A stretch of 64,000 nucleotides of DNA, taken from assembly GCF_036099295.1 (NCBI RefSeq), contig NZ_CP107976.1, forward strand, positions 744,001 to 808,000, read 5' to 3'. The DNA is from Streptomyces sp. NBC_00358 (lineage in GTDB: Bacteria; Actinomycetota; Actinomycetes; Streptomycetales; Streptomycetaceae). The translations under genes and the position numbers were made by a program. Numbering within the stretch: position 1 is the stretch's first letter; every line of letters starts with the position of its first letter. Below the pieces are notes generated by a model. The model had not been told where the DNA came from and did not search any database. It saw nothing but the letters and a program-made list of their open reading frames with translations. This document shows positions 9,287 through 17,948 of the stretch, piece after piece.

Positions 9287-9546
9287 CGTCCGTCCGCCCT
9301 CTCGTCGATCCACCCGCTGTCCAGAGCGGGGCGGTCGGCGTGCACGACGAACTCCTCCTCGACCTCGACGGCCTTGAAGCCCGCCGTCGCGAGGTCATCG
9401 AGGAAGGCGTCGAGATGCCGCCCGGCCTCGGCACGGCCGCCCCCTCGACAGCGCTCCGCCCAGCGGCGCGGGCGGCCTTCACCACCGGCCCTGGCGGTGC
9501 TCAGCACCGTCAGACGGGTCTCGAACTCCCCCGCGAAATCCTTCAC
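9283..9546 (-). CDS. Small protein coupled to the AbiEii-like gene
   Basis: An 87-residue acidic protein. Its central helix, AGRHLDAFLDDLATAGFKAVEVEEEFVVHAD, looks genuinely coding, and its TGA overlaps the GTG of the nucleotidyltransferase gene. It starts at a GTG with a poor ribosome site, so the N terminus may lie further upstream. I do not recognise a family. By position it could be a partner or antitoxin-like protein, but it lacks the winged-helix features of known AbiEi antitoxins. Confidence 0.55.
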   Translation of the reverse strand: MKDFAGEFETRLTVLSTARAGGEGRPRRWAERCRGGGRAEAGRHLDAFLDDLATAGFKAVEVEEEFVVHADRPALDSGWIDERADGR

Positions 9547-9919
9547 TGCCGCCCCGCGCTCGCCCGTCCGTTCACCGGCGGCCCACGGTACGGACAGCCA
9601 CTGACAACGGCGGCGGGGCGACGGTGTTCCGGCTCGGCGCAGGGCTGCGGGTCGCCGGGCGCGATCCCGCCTGAGCTCGTGCTCGAACTAGGCCAGGCCG
9701 CCCCGATCCTCGAAATGGCCGCGATCCCAGAGGCTGCCGAGCCAGCAGACAACAGCCCAGCCCGCGCCGGAACAGGTCCAGATCATGAAATAGGCGCCAG
9801 GGGTGGAACTGTGGTCCTCGGATTGGCTGACGCCGGTGAGAGTCGGCTGACATCGAGGCCGGACCCTTCCAGCCCGGGTCGCGCCGGATGGGCGCGTCGA
9901 CCTGATGTTGGTCGAGCGG
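9547..9919. other. Gap with a possible degraded membrane-protein frame
   Basis: No intact gene. On the minus strand a frame ending near 9688 reads GAYFMIWTCSGAGWAVVCW, reminiscent of the small two-TM proteins common in Streptomyces, but its N-terminal part runs through the neighbouring methyltransferase and is not convincing. Confidence 0.4.
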
Positions 9920-10546
9920 TCAGCCAGGGGACACGGCGATGCCGAGGGAGTCGGCACCCATCGGCTTCGGGGCGCCCTTCTCGTAGAAGACGTCGAGGTC
10001 GGTGATGACGAAGCCCGCTGTGGTCAGCATGTCGACGATCGGCCGGGTCAGGTGGCATCCGTCGAAGAGCCGCTGTTCCATGGGGTCGAGTCGCTGCTGC
10101 CAGCGGCGCACACTCTCGTCTTCGGCCGGGGCGAGGCCGTGTTCGATGAAGTGCAGCGTCCCGCCCGGCTTGAGGACACGTCGCACTTCATGCAGAGCGG
10201 CGTCGGCGTCCGGGATGGTGCACAGCGTCCAGGTCGACAGGGCGGCGTCGAAACTGTGGTCGGCGAACGGCAGCACCTGGCCGTCCAGGCCGGTGCGCTC
10301 CACGCGGACCGGTGTCGTCGCGAGGCGCTTGCCTGCAAGCTTCCATCCGACGTCGGAGGGCTCGACCGCGTCCACCCGCGTGACGGCTTCCGAATAGAAC
10401 GGAACGTTCAGCCCCGAGCCGAACCCGATCTCCAGGACATCGCCCTCCAGGCCCTCGCAGACCCGGCGCCGAAGACGCTCGGCCTCCTTCATTCCGCAGA
10501 CGGCGTTGATGATCCGCGGGACGACCTGCTTGGCATAGAAGCCCAT
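9920..10546 (-). CDS. Class I SAM-dependent methyltransferase (UbiE-like)
   Basis: A 208-residue methyltransferase. SAM motif I is VLEIGFGSGLN near residue 38, the acidic motif II is VDAVEPSD, and post-I/II elements are FDAALSTWTLCTIPD and VLKPGGTLHFIEHG, the arrangement of methyltransferase family 11. The ATG at 10546 has GGAGG nine bases upstream. Cytosolic; substrate unknown. It stands alone. Confidence 0.88.
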   Translation of the reverse strand: MGFYAKQVVPRIINAVCGMKEAERLRRRVCEGLEGDVLEIGFGSGLNVPFYSEAVTRVDAVEPSDVGWKLAGKRLATTPVRVERTGLDGQVLPFADHSFDAALSTWTLCTIPDADAALHEVRRVLKPGGTLHFIEHGLAPAEDESVRRWQQRLDPMEQRLFDGCHLTRPIVDMLTTAGFVITDLDVFYEKGAPKPMGADSLGIAVSPG

Positions 10547-10906
10547 GGCAACCGACCTCCGTCGCTCCTGACCAGTCTCGCATCAAGTCTGGCTCGACGC
10601 CCGGCGCGCGGGCCGCGCCCGCCATCCGGCAGGCCGGAAGGCACCGGGGGGTGGGTGGATGGTCGTTGGCCTGTGATCGAGGTCCAGCAGAGCATGCGCG
10701 ATCTCCGCGTCGCCATCGGCGACGCAGAGGATGAGGACGTGTAGAAGGCGGTCATCCCTCGATCCGCTGGCACCGCGCCGCCTGGCAGGGTCACGCGGCT
10801 TGCGGCATGACGTAGCCGTGGGCGGCGTCGCGGCGTTCGGTGGGACGGCTGCTGCGGCGGGTGAGCCGCCGGGTCGGTAGCGTGATTGCTGGTAGAAAGC
10901 CGCGCA
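10547..10906. other. Gap with possible coding remnants
   Basis: No intact gene. Two short stretches look like ends of lost genes: a plus-strand frame ending at 10744 (IEVQQSMRDLRVAIGDAED) and a minus-strand frame ending near 10797 (ERRDAAHGYVMPQAA). Neither has a start or a recognisable family. Confidence 0.35.
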
Positions 10907-11533
10907 TCAGGCGACCGACCCGCACACCGCGTAGACCTTGCTCTGCGGGTTTACCTGATAGTCATTCGTCGGAGGGTCCAGCGTCACCGTCCATGTGTCG
11001 TATGGGCCACCGATATACGACTGGGTCGGGCCCGACTTGCGTACGTAGTCGCGGTTGGCCTCAGTCGCAAAGGGCAGGTCGAACCCACCACTGAGCAGCG
11101 TGGACCCTGCAGGGCACGTGGCAGAACCAGCGAGATTGTCGATATATCCGGTCACAACAGTGGTCTTGATCTTCGGCGCCACGGTGCATTCAACCGTCCC
11201 GGATGCGGCGATGGACTTCACCGCGGTCGAACATGTCTTTTCGGTACGACGCTGCAGCTGCGACGAGGTCAAGCCGTCCAGTAGATCGGCGTTCAACCGT
11301 GAGACTTTCGTCGTGGAGTTCACGGTCAGGGGCGCGCTGCCGGACTTGGCCGACAGGCTCAGAGCCGTTCCCTTCGAGTTTGTCAGCCCAGTGACCGATG
11401 TGGCCGAATTCGACTTCCCCAGGAGGAATGTCCCCCCTGTGGCCGCTGCCGCCGTGCCCGTGCCTGCCACAAACAACGCCAGGTAGGCGACAACCGTGGC
11501 ATGTCGGGGACGCGGCAAACTCCAACGCATCAT
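10907..11533 (-). CDS. Secreted protein of unknown function
   Basis: A 208-residue exported protein. After the start, MRWSLPRPRHATVV leads into the hydrophobic stretch AYLALFVAGTGTAAAATGG, a standard actinobacterial signal peptide. The mature part is Ser/Thr-rich (LSLSAKSGSAPLTVNSTTKV, then NADLLDGLTSSQLQ), a pattern seen in many secreted actinobacterial proteins and tail-fibre-like head domains. Four Cys suggest disulfides (EKTC, VECTV, SATCPAG, AVCGS). I chose the ATG at 11533 because GGAAAGG lies just upstream; the frame is open to 11581. Confidence 0.75.
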   Translation of the reverse strand: MMRWSLPRPRHATVVAYLALFVAGTGTAAAATGGTFLLGKSNSATSVTGLTNSKGTALSLSAKSGSAPLTVNSTTKVSRLNADLLDGLTSSQLQRRTEKTCSTAVKSIAASGTVECTVAPKIKTTVVTGYIDNLAGSATCPAGSTLLSGGFDLPFATEANRDYVRKSGPTQSYIGGPYDTWTVTLDPPTNDYQVNPQSKVYAVCGSVA

Positions 11534-11772
11534 CTGAACCTTTCCAGGGTGGAGGGCGGTGGCAGAATTCAAGCAGGTCACCAGTGCGTCGCGTCAGCGG
11601 GATGCACACAAGACGCACACGGGACCTCCATGAGGTAGGCATCTCCTGACCTACGGCCGAACTGGCACCTCGCGTCTCCACTTGGCGCGACAGCGTACTG
11701 CCGCGGCACGCGAGTTGTTGCCCTCCGTCTTTATACGGTGAAGGCCGACCAGCCCTACCGGCCACGCTCGAA

Positions 11773-12099
11773 CTATTCGCCCAGTCCGTGCGGCGACGCT
11801 CCTTCGAGGCTGAGGCACGAGAACTCGGCGAGAGGGCTGCCCGCGGGGACGTTGAGCAAGGCGGTGAGCTGTCCGTGCGCTTGAACCGTGGTGGTGCGAA
11901 CGGTGACGCGCAGAGCGGTTTCGGCCACGGTCCACGGGTCCAGGGTCCCCCAGCCGCCGAAGTACATGATCTTCCACCGACCAGCCAGGCGTTTTCGGGC
12001 GAACTTCAGTGGTCGTAGGCGGTCGGTGCGCGCATGCCTGGCTGGCCGCGCATGAACCTGGCTCCACTCATCAGGCCAGGCCCCCTTGGAATCGATCAT
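11773..12099 (-). CDS. Hypothetical protein, uncertain
   Basis: A 108-residue frame with plausible coding texture in its second half (YFGGWGTLDPWTVAETALRV, then VPAGSPLAEFSCLSLEG) but without a clear ribosome site at the ATG at 12099. The frame continues upstream into the C-terminal region of the neighbouring methyltransferase, so this may be the tail of a lost gene. No family recognised. Confidence 0.35.
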   Translation of the reverse strand: MIDSKGAWPDEWSQVHARPARHARTDRLRPLKFARKRLAGRWKIMYFGGWGTLDPWTVAETALRVTVRTTTVQAHGQLTALLNVPAGSPLAEFSCLSLEGASPHGLGE

Positions 12100-12119
12100 C
12101 CAGGGAACCGGGAGGCGCT

Positions 12120-12971
12120 CTACCGGCGGACCGCCGAGATCAGCCCGCCGGGCCGCTCCTCGCGCTGCGGCGGGGTGCTGATCGGACGGCCGTAGGCGGC
12201 AGCGCGCTCGCGCAGGGTGTGGCTGTCGGCCTCCCAGCCGTGCCCGGCCAGCCAGCCCACCGGGTCGTCGGGCATCTCCGAGATCCACATGGACGCCGCC
12301 GATCCCGGCACGGCGTCCGCGCCGAAGCGCTCGATCACGCCGCGCGAGCCCAACGTCAGCCCCATCCGACTGCCTGCCGCCGACTGCGCGCTGATCCGGG
12401 CCAGCAGCAGCTCCACCGCGTCCTCGGGCAGATAGATCAGCAGTCCTTCGGCGATCCAGGCGGTCGGCACGGCCGGGTCGTGCCCCGCGGCGGCCAGCGC
12501 GCCCGGCCAGTCCTCACGCAGATCCACCGCGACGGTGATCCGCTCGCAGCGTGCGACGGCCCGCTCCTGGCGCAGCACCGAAGCCTTGAAGTCCAGTGGC
12601 GCGGCGGTGTCGACCTCGAACAGCCGGGTGCCCTCGGGCCAGTCGATCCGGAAGGCCCGGCTGTCCATGCCGGCGCCGAGCAGCACGACCTGCCGGACCC
12701 CGGACGCGGAGGCCTGCCGCAACAGGTCGTCGAGGAACTTCGTCCTGATGACGATGGAGAACGACACGGCCAGCCGGCGGCGTCGTGCGGCCTCGTCATC
12801 GGGCAGCGGCGGCGAGGGGGGCCACAGGCCGCCGGCGGTGGCGAAGGCCTGTGCCAGTGGGTCGCGGAACAGTGCGTTCTCCCGCTCCGTCTCCAGCGCC
12901 CGCACCCTGGCCACCCCCACCGCCGTGGCCCACACTCCCGACGGCTGCACCCGCTCCTGCTCATCAGTCAC
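12120..12971 (-). CDS. TIGR00027-family SAM-dependent methyltransferase
   Basis: A 283-residue protein of the leucine carboxyl methyltransferase-like family (TIGR00027, PPM superfamily), abundant in mycobacteria and streptomycetes. Diagnostic segments are TAVGVARVRALET, FRDPLAQAF, VRQVVLLGAGMDSRAFRIDW and WIAEGLLIYLP. It transfers a methyl group from SAM to an unknown carboxyl or hydroxyl acceptor, in the cytosol. It starts at a GTG with a weak ribosome site. No obvious operon partner. Confidence 0.9.
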   Translation of the reverse strand: MTDEQERVQPSGVWATAVGVARVRALETERENALFRDPLAQAFATAGGLWPPSPPLPDDEAARRRRLAVSFSIVIRTKFLDDLLRQASASGVRQVVLLGAGMDSRAFRIDWPEGTRLFEVDTAAPLDFKASVLRQERAVARCERITVAVDLREDWPGALAAAGHDPAVPTAWIAEGLLIYLPEDAVELLLARISAQSAAGSRMGLTLGSRGVIERFGADAVPGSAASMWISEMPDDPVGWLAGHGWEADSHTLRERAAAYGRPISTPPQREERPGGLISAVRR

Positions 12972-13091
12972 CGCGCCAGCCTAGAAGATCGCTTCCAACG
13001 GGCCTGATGAGGGGAGCCAGCTTCATGCGCGGCCGGTCAGTCATGCGCGCATCGCTTCTCGGCATCCAAAAGGCCACCTCGTAACGCACAT

Positions 13092-13184
13092 CCGGCGGAC
13101 TACTGCAGCGACCAGGGGCGGCCCGTGGAGACCGCGGACATCGTGGTGCCCGCCGCTCACTGCGAGATCGCCTACGAGATCCCC
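13092..13184 (+). pseudogene. Remnant of a GntR/UTRA regulator
   Basis: The plus strand encodes DYCSDQGRPVETADIVVPAA followed by HCEIAYEIP, closely matching the C-terminal end of UTRA effector domains of GntR regulators (pattern DQ-GRPVETADIVxPxxxCEIxYEIP). No helix-turn-helix or remainder of the effector domain lies upstream, and the frame runs into antisense sequence of the MFS gene. I read it as the last relic of a deleted regulator gene. Confidence 0.65.
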
Positions 13185-13207
13185 GGGACCCGTCGCCGTC
13201 CCGGCTC

Positions 13208-14713
13208 CTACGAAGCGGACCGGGGCGTGTCCGCTGAGCCCTCTGCCGCGCCTCGCGTGCGCAGGAGACCCCAGCCGACGAGCGTCGCGGCCACGACGGT
13301 GAGCGTGAGGCCGGCGATCGTGACCGCCTCCTGGAATTGCGCGGACTGCCGGGCGCTCCAGTGCGCCGTGGCGATGTCGCCTGTGAAGAGCGCCGCGAGA
13401 ATCGTGCCGGTGACGGCTATGCCGACGCCCGAGGTGACTTCGGTCGCGGTGTCGGTGAGCGCCGCACCGATCGTGGTGCGGTTCTTCGGCAGACCACGGA
13501 GCACGTTGACCCCGGCGACCACACCGACCACGCGCATCCCGGCGGCCACGAGCACGAGGGCGATCGCGACCCACACGTATCCGAAACGGCCCAGCAGAGC
13601 GTAGACGGCGAGCCCGAACACGACCGCCGTGGCACTGAGCCACGCGGCCCGGTCGAGACCGACCCGCTTGACGAACGGACCCACGAACGCGCCGCCGGCG
13701 ACGAGGACGACGACCTGTGGCAGCAGCCCGACGGCGGCGAGCGCGGGCGTCCACCCCCAGTCGAGCTGCAGTTGCAGCGTCACCATGTAGCCGAGGCCGG
13801 CGGTCGCCAGCCCGGCCGCCGCCTTGTACGCCAGGCCGCTCGAGACGAGAGGCCGGGCGACGATTTCGAGGTCGAGGAGCGGGTAGCGCGCCGAACGCTC
13901 GCGGAGGACGAACAGGATCGCCGCGACGAGGGCCGCCACCGTCGCCGCCCAGGGGACACCTGATGCGGTGCCCTCGTTCACGAACAGCGTCGGCGCCACG
14001 AGTGCGAGGGCGATCGTCGCCGTGCCCAGCACCGCACCGAGGATGTCCACCGGGTCGCGGTGGAGATCAGCCGCTTCGTCCTCGGCTACGCCGGTCCGTA
14101 CGCAGATGGCGGCGAGCAGGGCGATCGGCACGTTCACCAGCAGCAGCACCTGCCAGGGCGCGACCGCGAGCACGAAGCCACCCGTTGTGGGGCCGATCGC
14201 GAGCCCGACCAGGCCGACGGTCGAGATGAGGGTCGTCGCACGGACACGCAGACTGTCCTCGTCGAACAGCCGGAAGGCCAGCGCCATCGATCCCGGAGTC
14301 GTCATGGCCGCCGCGACGCCCATCACCGCGCGAACGGCGATCAGTTGTGCCGGGGTGTCGACGAAAGCGGTCGCGAGGCCGGCGACGCCGAGCAGCGCCA
14401 GCCCGATGAGCATGATCCGTCGTCGGCCGAACCGGTCGGCGATCGCGCCGAAGACGAGCATCAACCCGCCGAAGGTGACCGCGTACACGCCGGTCACCCA
14501 CTGCAGCGCGATCGTCGAAGCGTGCAGCTCCCGGCCGATCGTGGGCAGTGCGACGTTCAGGATCGAGTTGTCCAGCATCTCGAACAGGAAGACCGCCGAC
14601 AGTCCGGCCAAGGCGACCCAGGCCTCACGCAAGGACCTGGGCGAGCCGGGAGAACGCATTGCTGGGGAGTCCGCCGCCGCGGGCGCGGTTCCGGTCTCGT
14701 GGGGAGTATTCAC
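13208..14713 (-). CDS. DHA2-family MFS transporter (14 TM)
   Basis: A 501-residue exporter. LDNSILNVALPTIG (motif D1-like) and AIADRFGRRRIMLIG (motif A) sit in the N-terminal half, and TPGSMALAFRLF and VGLAIGPTTGG follow in the antiporter region. About 14 membrane spans. It starts at a GTG with AGGTGG upstream and is divergent from a TetR regulator across a 91-bp region carrying inverted repeats, the usual drug-efflux regulator/exporter pair. Confidence 0.9.
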   Translation of the reverse strand: MNTPHETGTAPAAADSPAMRSPGSPRSLREAWVALAGLSAVFLFEMLDNSILNVALPTIGRELHASTIALQWVTGVYAVTFGGLMLVFGAIADRFGRRRIMLIGLALLGVAGLATAFVDTPAQLIAVRAVMGVAAAMTTPGSMALAFRLFDEDSLRVRATTLISTVGLVGLAIGPTTGGFVLAVAPWQVLLLVNVPIALLAAICVRTGVAEDEAADLHRDPVDILGAVLGTATIALALVAPTLFVNEGTASGVPWAATVAALVAAILFVLRERSARYPLLDLEIVARPLVSSGLAYKAAAGLATAGLGYMVTLQLQLDWGWTPALAAVGLLPQVVVLVAGGAFVGPFVKRVGLDRAAWLSATAVVFGLAVYALLGRFGYVWVAIALVLVAAGMRVVGVVAGVNVLRGLPKNRTTIGAALTDTATEVTSGVGIAVTGTILAALFTGDIATAHWSARQSAQFQEAVTIAGLTLTVVAATLVGWGLLRTRGAAEGSADTPRSAS

Positions 14714-14724
14714 GAACAGCCACC

Positions 14725-14790
14725 TAAGATACAGAGTCCTATCTTACGGCCGTCAGGGTAGGGCGTTAAGATAAGATAGGCAACTCTATC
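14725..14790. promoter_or_regulatory. Inverted repeats between MFS and TetR genes
   Basis: Two dyads lie in the divergent promoter region. The first is perfect: TAAGATA (14725-14731), 8-bp spacer, TATCTTA (14740-14746). The second is GATAG (14775-14779), 6-bp spacer, CTATC (14786-14790), overlapping a further AAGAT direct repeat. The half-sites share the word AGATA, as expected for one regulator binding both. Probable TetR operators controlling both genes. Confidence 0.6.
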
Positions 14791-14804
14791 CAAGGGAGGT
14801 ACGG

Positions 14805-15374
14805 ATGCCTGAGCGGCGCCGCGGAGCGGCACTCGAGAAGGCGCTTCTCGACGCGGCCTGGGAAGAACTCACGGCCACCGGCTACGCCCGGTTCACCATG
14901 GACGCCGTGGTCCAGCGCGCGGGCACCAGCCCCTCCGTCCTCTACCGCCGCTGGTCCGACCGCGACGAACTGGTCCGGGCGACCATCGTCCACGTCCTGA
15001 GGGAGAACGTCCTCGACCTTCCCGACACGGGAAGCCTGCGGGAGGACGTCCTCACTCTCATGCGGGAGATCAACGCCACCCGCGTCCAGCTCCTCACCGT
15101 CATGAGCGTGCACCTGGCCGACTACTACCAGGCGACCGGCAGAAACCCCGGCGAACTGCACGACCCCGTCACCACCGGACGCACGAATTCAGTCGACGTC
15201 CTCTACGACCGTGCCGTCGACCGCGGTGAGATCAGACCCGAACGCCTCACCGAACGCATCAAGTCCCTCCCCTTCGACCTGCTGCGCCACGAGATCCTCA
15301 GCACCTTCGCCGCCGTGCCCGACCATGTCCTCGAAGAGATCGTCGACACCGTCCTCCTCCCACTGGTGCGCTGA
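14805..15374 (+). CDS. TetR/AcrR-family transcriptional regulator
   Basis: A 189-residue regulator. The N-terminal helix-turn-helix reads ALLDAAWEELTATGYARFTM, then DAVVQRAGTSPSVLYRRWSD; the C-terminal ligand domain resembles TetR_C families that include LARHEIL-type helices (here LLRHEILSTFAAVPDHVLEE). A GGGAGG ribosome site stands four bases before the ATG. Likely represses itself and the divergent exporter. Confidence 0.92.
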   Translation: MPERRRGAALEKALLDAAWEELTATGYARFTMDAVVQRAGTSPSVLYRRWSDRDELVRATIVHVLRENVLDLPDTGSLREDVLTLMREINATRVQLLTVMSVHLADYYQATGRNPGELHDPVTTGRTNSVDVLYDRAVDRGEIRPERLTERIKSLPFDLLRHEILSTFAAVPDHVLEEIVDTVLLPLVR

Positions 15375-15384
15375 CCGCACATGG

Positions 15385-15419
15385 CGCGCACCCTCGCCGG
15401 CCGGAGACGAGGGTGCGCG
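15385..15419. terminator. Hairpin between convergent genes
   Basis: A perfect 12-bp stem, CGCGCACCCTCG (15385-15396) and CGAGGGTGCGCG (15408-15419), with an 11-base loop. It lies between the convergent TetR and beta-helix genes and probably acts in both directions; no T-tract. Confidence 0.7.
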
Positions 15420-15445
15420 TCGTACGGGTCAGGAGCGGACGCCCC

Positions 15446-17518
15446 TCACCAGGGTGCCGGGGCCGGTGGCGGGATCACCGGCGGCCGGTCGTCGCAGGTG
15501 ATCGTGTTCGGCAGCTCCCAGGACGCCATCCACGGGCCCGTCGTACCGCCTCCGTCGTTGCCACCGAGGTCCCGCACCGCGAACTCGGCACCAGTGGAAG
15601 GGAAGTTGAACGCTCCGCAGTTGTTGATGCCGACCGCGCCGACGTTGCGGGCGTCCACGTTCTCGAAGGACGCCGAGCCGGCGGAGCGGGCGCTGAGCAC
15701 GGACGTGCCGGTGCCGTCCACGCGGATGTCCTTGAAGTGGACGCCCCGGATGGCGTACTTGTCCTTCACCGGGAAGTCGGAGACCAGCATGATCGCGTTG
15801 TAGGAGTTGTCGAGGAAGTGGTCGCCGGCGACCTGGACATCGGCGTCGATGTCCCGTTCCAGGGCGTAGAACCAGATGGCGCCGAGACCGATCTTCCAGT
15901 TGAGCTCGAACGGACCTGAGCGGACCGTGGTGTTGTCCGTGATCCACAGGTGTCCGGTGAACGGCTGCGCGCCGAACCGGGATCCGACCTGGATGGCGCT
16001 GCCCTCCCTGACCGGGTCGGCGACGAGGTTGCCGGTGACCCGGTTGTCGGTACCGCCGTACAGAGCGATGCCGTTGGCGAGGACCGGACTCTGCACGGTG
16101 TTGTGGGTGAAGGCGTTGCGCGCGTCGCCGGTCTTCTCCGACCACATGGCCAGGCCGTCGTCGCCGGTGTTTCGGACGAAGGTGTCCGAGACGGTGGAAC
16201 CGGTGACGCCTGTATGGAAGTTGAGGCCGTCGGCGATCTGGTCGGCGATCACGTCGCGCGTGATGCGCAGCCGCGTCATCGGGCCGTCGAACCACATGCC
16301 GACCTTGGTGTGGTGCAGGTAGAGGCCGTCGATGGTCGAGTCGCTCAGCGCCCCGCCCACGGCGTTGACCTGGTCGGTGTCGATGCGTTCGCGCACGTCG
16401 CCCTCGACGGCGAAGCCGGACAGGTGGACGTGGTGACTGCCGCCGTCCGCCGCGTCCTTGCCGTAGAAGCCGACGCCGGTGTGCACCGAGCCGTCGGGGG
16501 CGGGGGTGTCGAGGGTGACCTGGTGGCCCTTGACGATCGTGTACCAGTTGCCCGCCCCGACGATGGTCACGTCGTCCACGACGATGTGCCGGTTCACCTG
16601 ATACGTGCCCGGCGGCAGGTACACCTTGAGGTGCCGCTGCCTTGCGTACGCGATGGCCCGGTCGAACGCGTCGCCCGCGTCACGTCGCCCGGTGGGGTCG
16701 GCGCCGAACGCGAGCACGTTCGCGGCACGCGGTTCGATGTGCGGGGGCGCGACGAGCTGGGTGTCGAGCAGGTCGATCACGGTCCAGGCCGCGGCGCTGC
16801 CCCGGGGCGCCGTGAGGCGGACGGTGTCACCCGCCTCGTACCGCTTCCCGAGCAGCAGCCGCTGCTCGTCGTAGAAGTGACTGGGCCTGAACGGCTTGTC
16901 GACGACGGGCGCCGGGGTGGTCGCGGCGGGAACGCATCCGCACTCGGTGATCCACCAGTCCGGGTGCAGCAGGTCGCCCTGCGGGTCGTTGCTGAACGGG
17001 TACTGGTTGTAGAGCCAGGAGTACCGCGAGGTGAGCGTCATCGTGCCGCGATGTCCGCCGCCGACCGAGACGTCGAGCGGCGCGGTGATGCCGCCGCCTC
17101 CGGGGGCGTCGGGGATGCTGTAGCGCACGGTGAGAGCGTTGGCGGCGCGGGGCAGAGTGAACTCGACGTGCTGGCCCGGCTTCAAGCGCACCGCCGCTCG
17201 GCCGGACGCCTCGGAGGGCAGGGTGTAGGCGGTGCGGTCGGGGCCGATGACGGTGCCGTCGGTGGACGCGTTCTCCGCCTCCTGTTCGGCGAAGTCCACC
17301 TTGGCGCCGCGCCCTGCGACGAGGGCGGGGTCGAGCGCGGCCCGGGTCACCGCGGGGGTGCCGACGCCACCGCCGGCCCCAGGAGCGGCCGGGGCGGGTG
17401 TGCCGAGCGCGAGCACGAGTCCGGTGGCCGCCGCGGTCACCGCCGCGGCCGTCCTGGCCGGTCTTCGCGCACGGCTGCGGACCCGCTCCGCGGCCGCGTG
17501 TGTGGTGTACCGCGACAT
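15446..17518 (-). CDS. Secreted parallel beta-helix glycosidase-like protein
   Basis: A 690-residue exported protein. A twin-basic leader (RSRARRPARTAAAVTAA) precedes a hydrophobic signal ending around TPAPAAPG. Residues about 70-260 form a carbohydrate-binding-like beta domain (FAEQEAENASTDGTV, then VRLKPGQHVEFTLPRAANAL). From about residue 280, NVLAFGADPTGRRDAGDAFD opens a right-handed beta-helix of the pectate lyase/GH28-related type, with repeated coils such as STVSDTFVRNTGDDGLAMWS and NAFTHNTVQS. The combination resembles secreted mycodextranase/GH87-type alpha-1,3-glucanases, but I cannot assign the activity firmly. It acts outside the cell on polysaccharide. Confidence 0.8.
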   Translation of the reverse strand: MSRYTTHAAAERVRSRARRPARTAAAVTAAATGLVLALGTPAPAAPGAGGGVGTPAVTRAALDPALVAGRGAKVDFAEQEAENASTDGTVIGPDRTAYTLPSEASGRAAVRLKPGQHVEFTLPRAANALTVRYSIPDAPGGGGITAPLDVSVGGGHRGTMTLTSRYSWLYNQYPFSNDPQGDLLHPDWWITECGCVPAATTPAPVVDKPFRPSHFYDEQRLLLGKRYEAGDTVRLTAPRGSAAAWTVIDLLDTQLVAPPHIEPRAANVLAFGADPTGRRDAGDAFDRAIAYARQRHLKVYLPPGTYQVNRHIVVDDVTIVGAGNWYTIVKGHQVTLDTPAPDGSVHTGVGFYGKDAADGGSHHVHLSGFAVEGDVRERIDTDQVNAVGGALSDSTIDGLYLHHTKVGMWFDGPMTRLRITRDVIADQIADGLNFHTGVTGSTVSDTFVRNTGDDGLAMWSEKTGDARNAFTHNTVQSPVLANGIALYGGTDNRVTGNLVADPVREGSAIQVGSRFGAQPFTGHLWITDNTTVRSGPFELNWKIGLGAIWFYALERDIDADVQVAGDHFLDNSYNAIMLVSDFPVKDKYAIRGVHFKDIRVDGTGTSVLSARSAGSASFENVDARNVGAVGINNCGAFNFPSTGAEFAVRDLGGNDGGGTTGPWMASWELPNTITCDDRPPVIPPPAPAPW

Positions 17519-17948
17519 CAGATTCTCGTTTCTCTCGGAACGGACGAACCAGGACGCACGAGGACGGGTGAGGGCTTCGAACGGGTGAGGGTTACGGACC
17601 GGTGAGGGTTACGGACCGGTGAGGGTTACGGAGCAGCAAGGGTTACCGACGGCGATCAGGCACGGGCGCGATCGAGCAGGGCAGGGCGAACGGGCGATAC
17701 GAGGGTGCCGGGACCGCGCGGAACGCGGCGGCGCGGGGTGAACAGGCCGTGCCGGTGCCGTGACAGTAGGGCGTGGCAGGGCACCCCTACAAGGCACTGG
17801 ACGCATCTTTCCACTCGCGAGTAGAGATTCTGCGCGGCTTCGTCGATTTCTTGCAGGGCTCAAGGCGCACAGGCGCGGAACCGGAACGCCTGGGTCGGAC
17901 ACCCCGCCCCGAACGAGTGGCCAGGCGAGGGAGGACGTCGCAGAGGAC
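17519..17948. other. Upstream region of the beta-helix gene
   Basis: About 430 bp without a convincing gene. The part adjoining the start of the secreted protein carries three 17-bp direct repeats; the rest is noncoding and contains the 3' side of the GNAT gene. Confidence 0.55.
17584..17634. repeat. 17-bp tandem repeats upstream of secreted enzyme gene
   Basis: Three units of GGTGAGGGTTACGGACC at 17584-17600, 17601-17617 and 17618-17634; the last differs at two of its final three positions. They end about 65 bp upstream of the minus-strand start codon at 17518, a position where operator sites would sit. A fourth degenerate unit (AGCAAGGGTTACCG) follows. Confidence 0.85.

Noticed and set aside
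15950..17605. A 551-residue plus-strand frame over the beta-helix gene
   Set aside because: Shadow frame of the secreted protein; valine/glycine/arginine-rich with no recognisable family.
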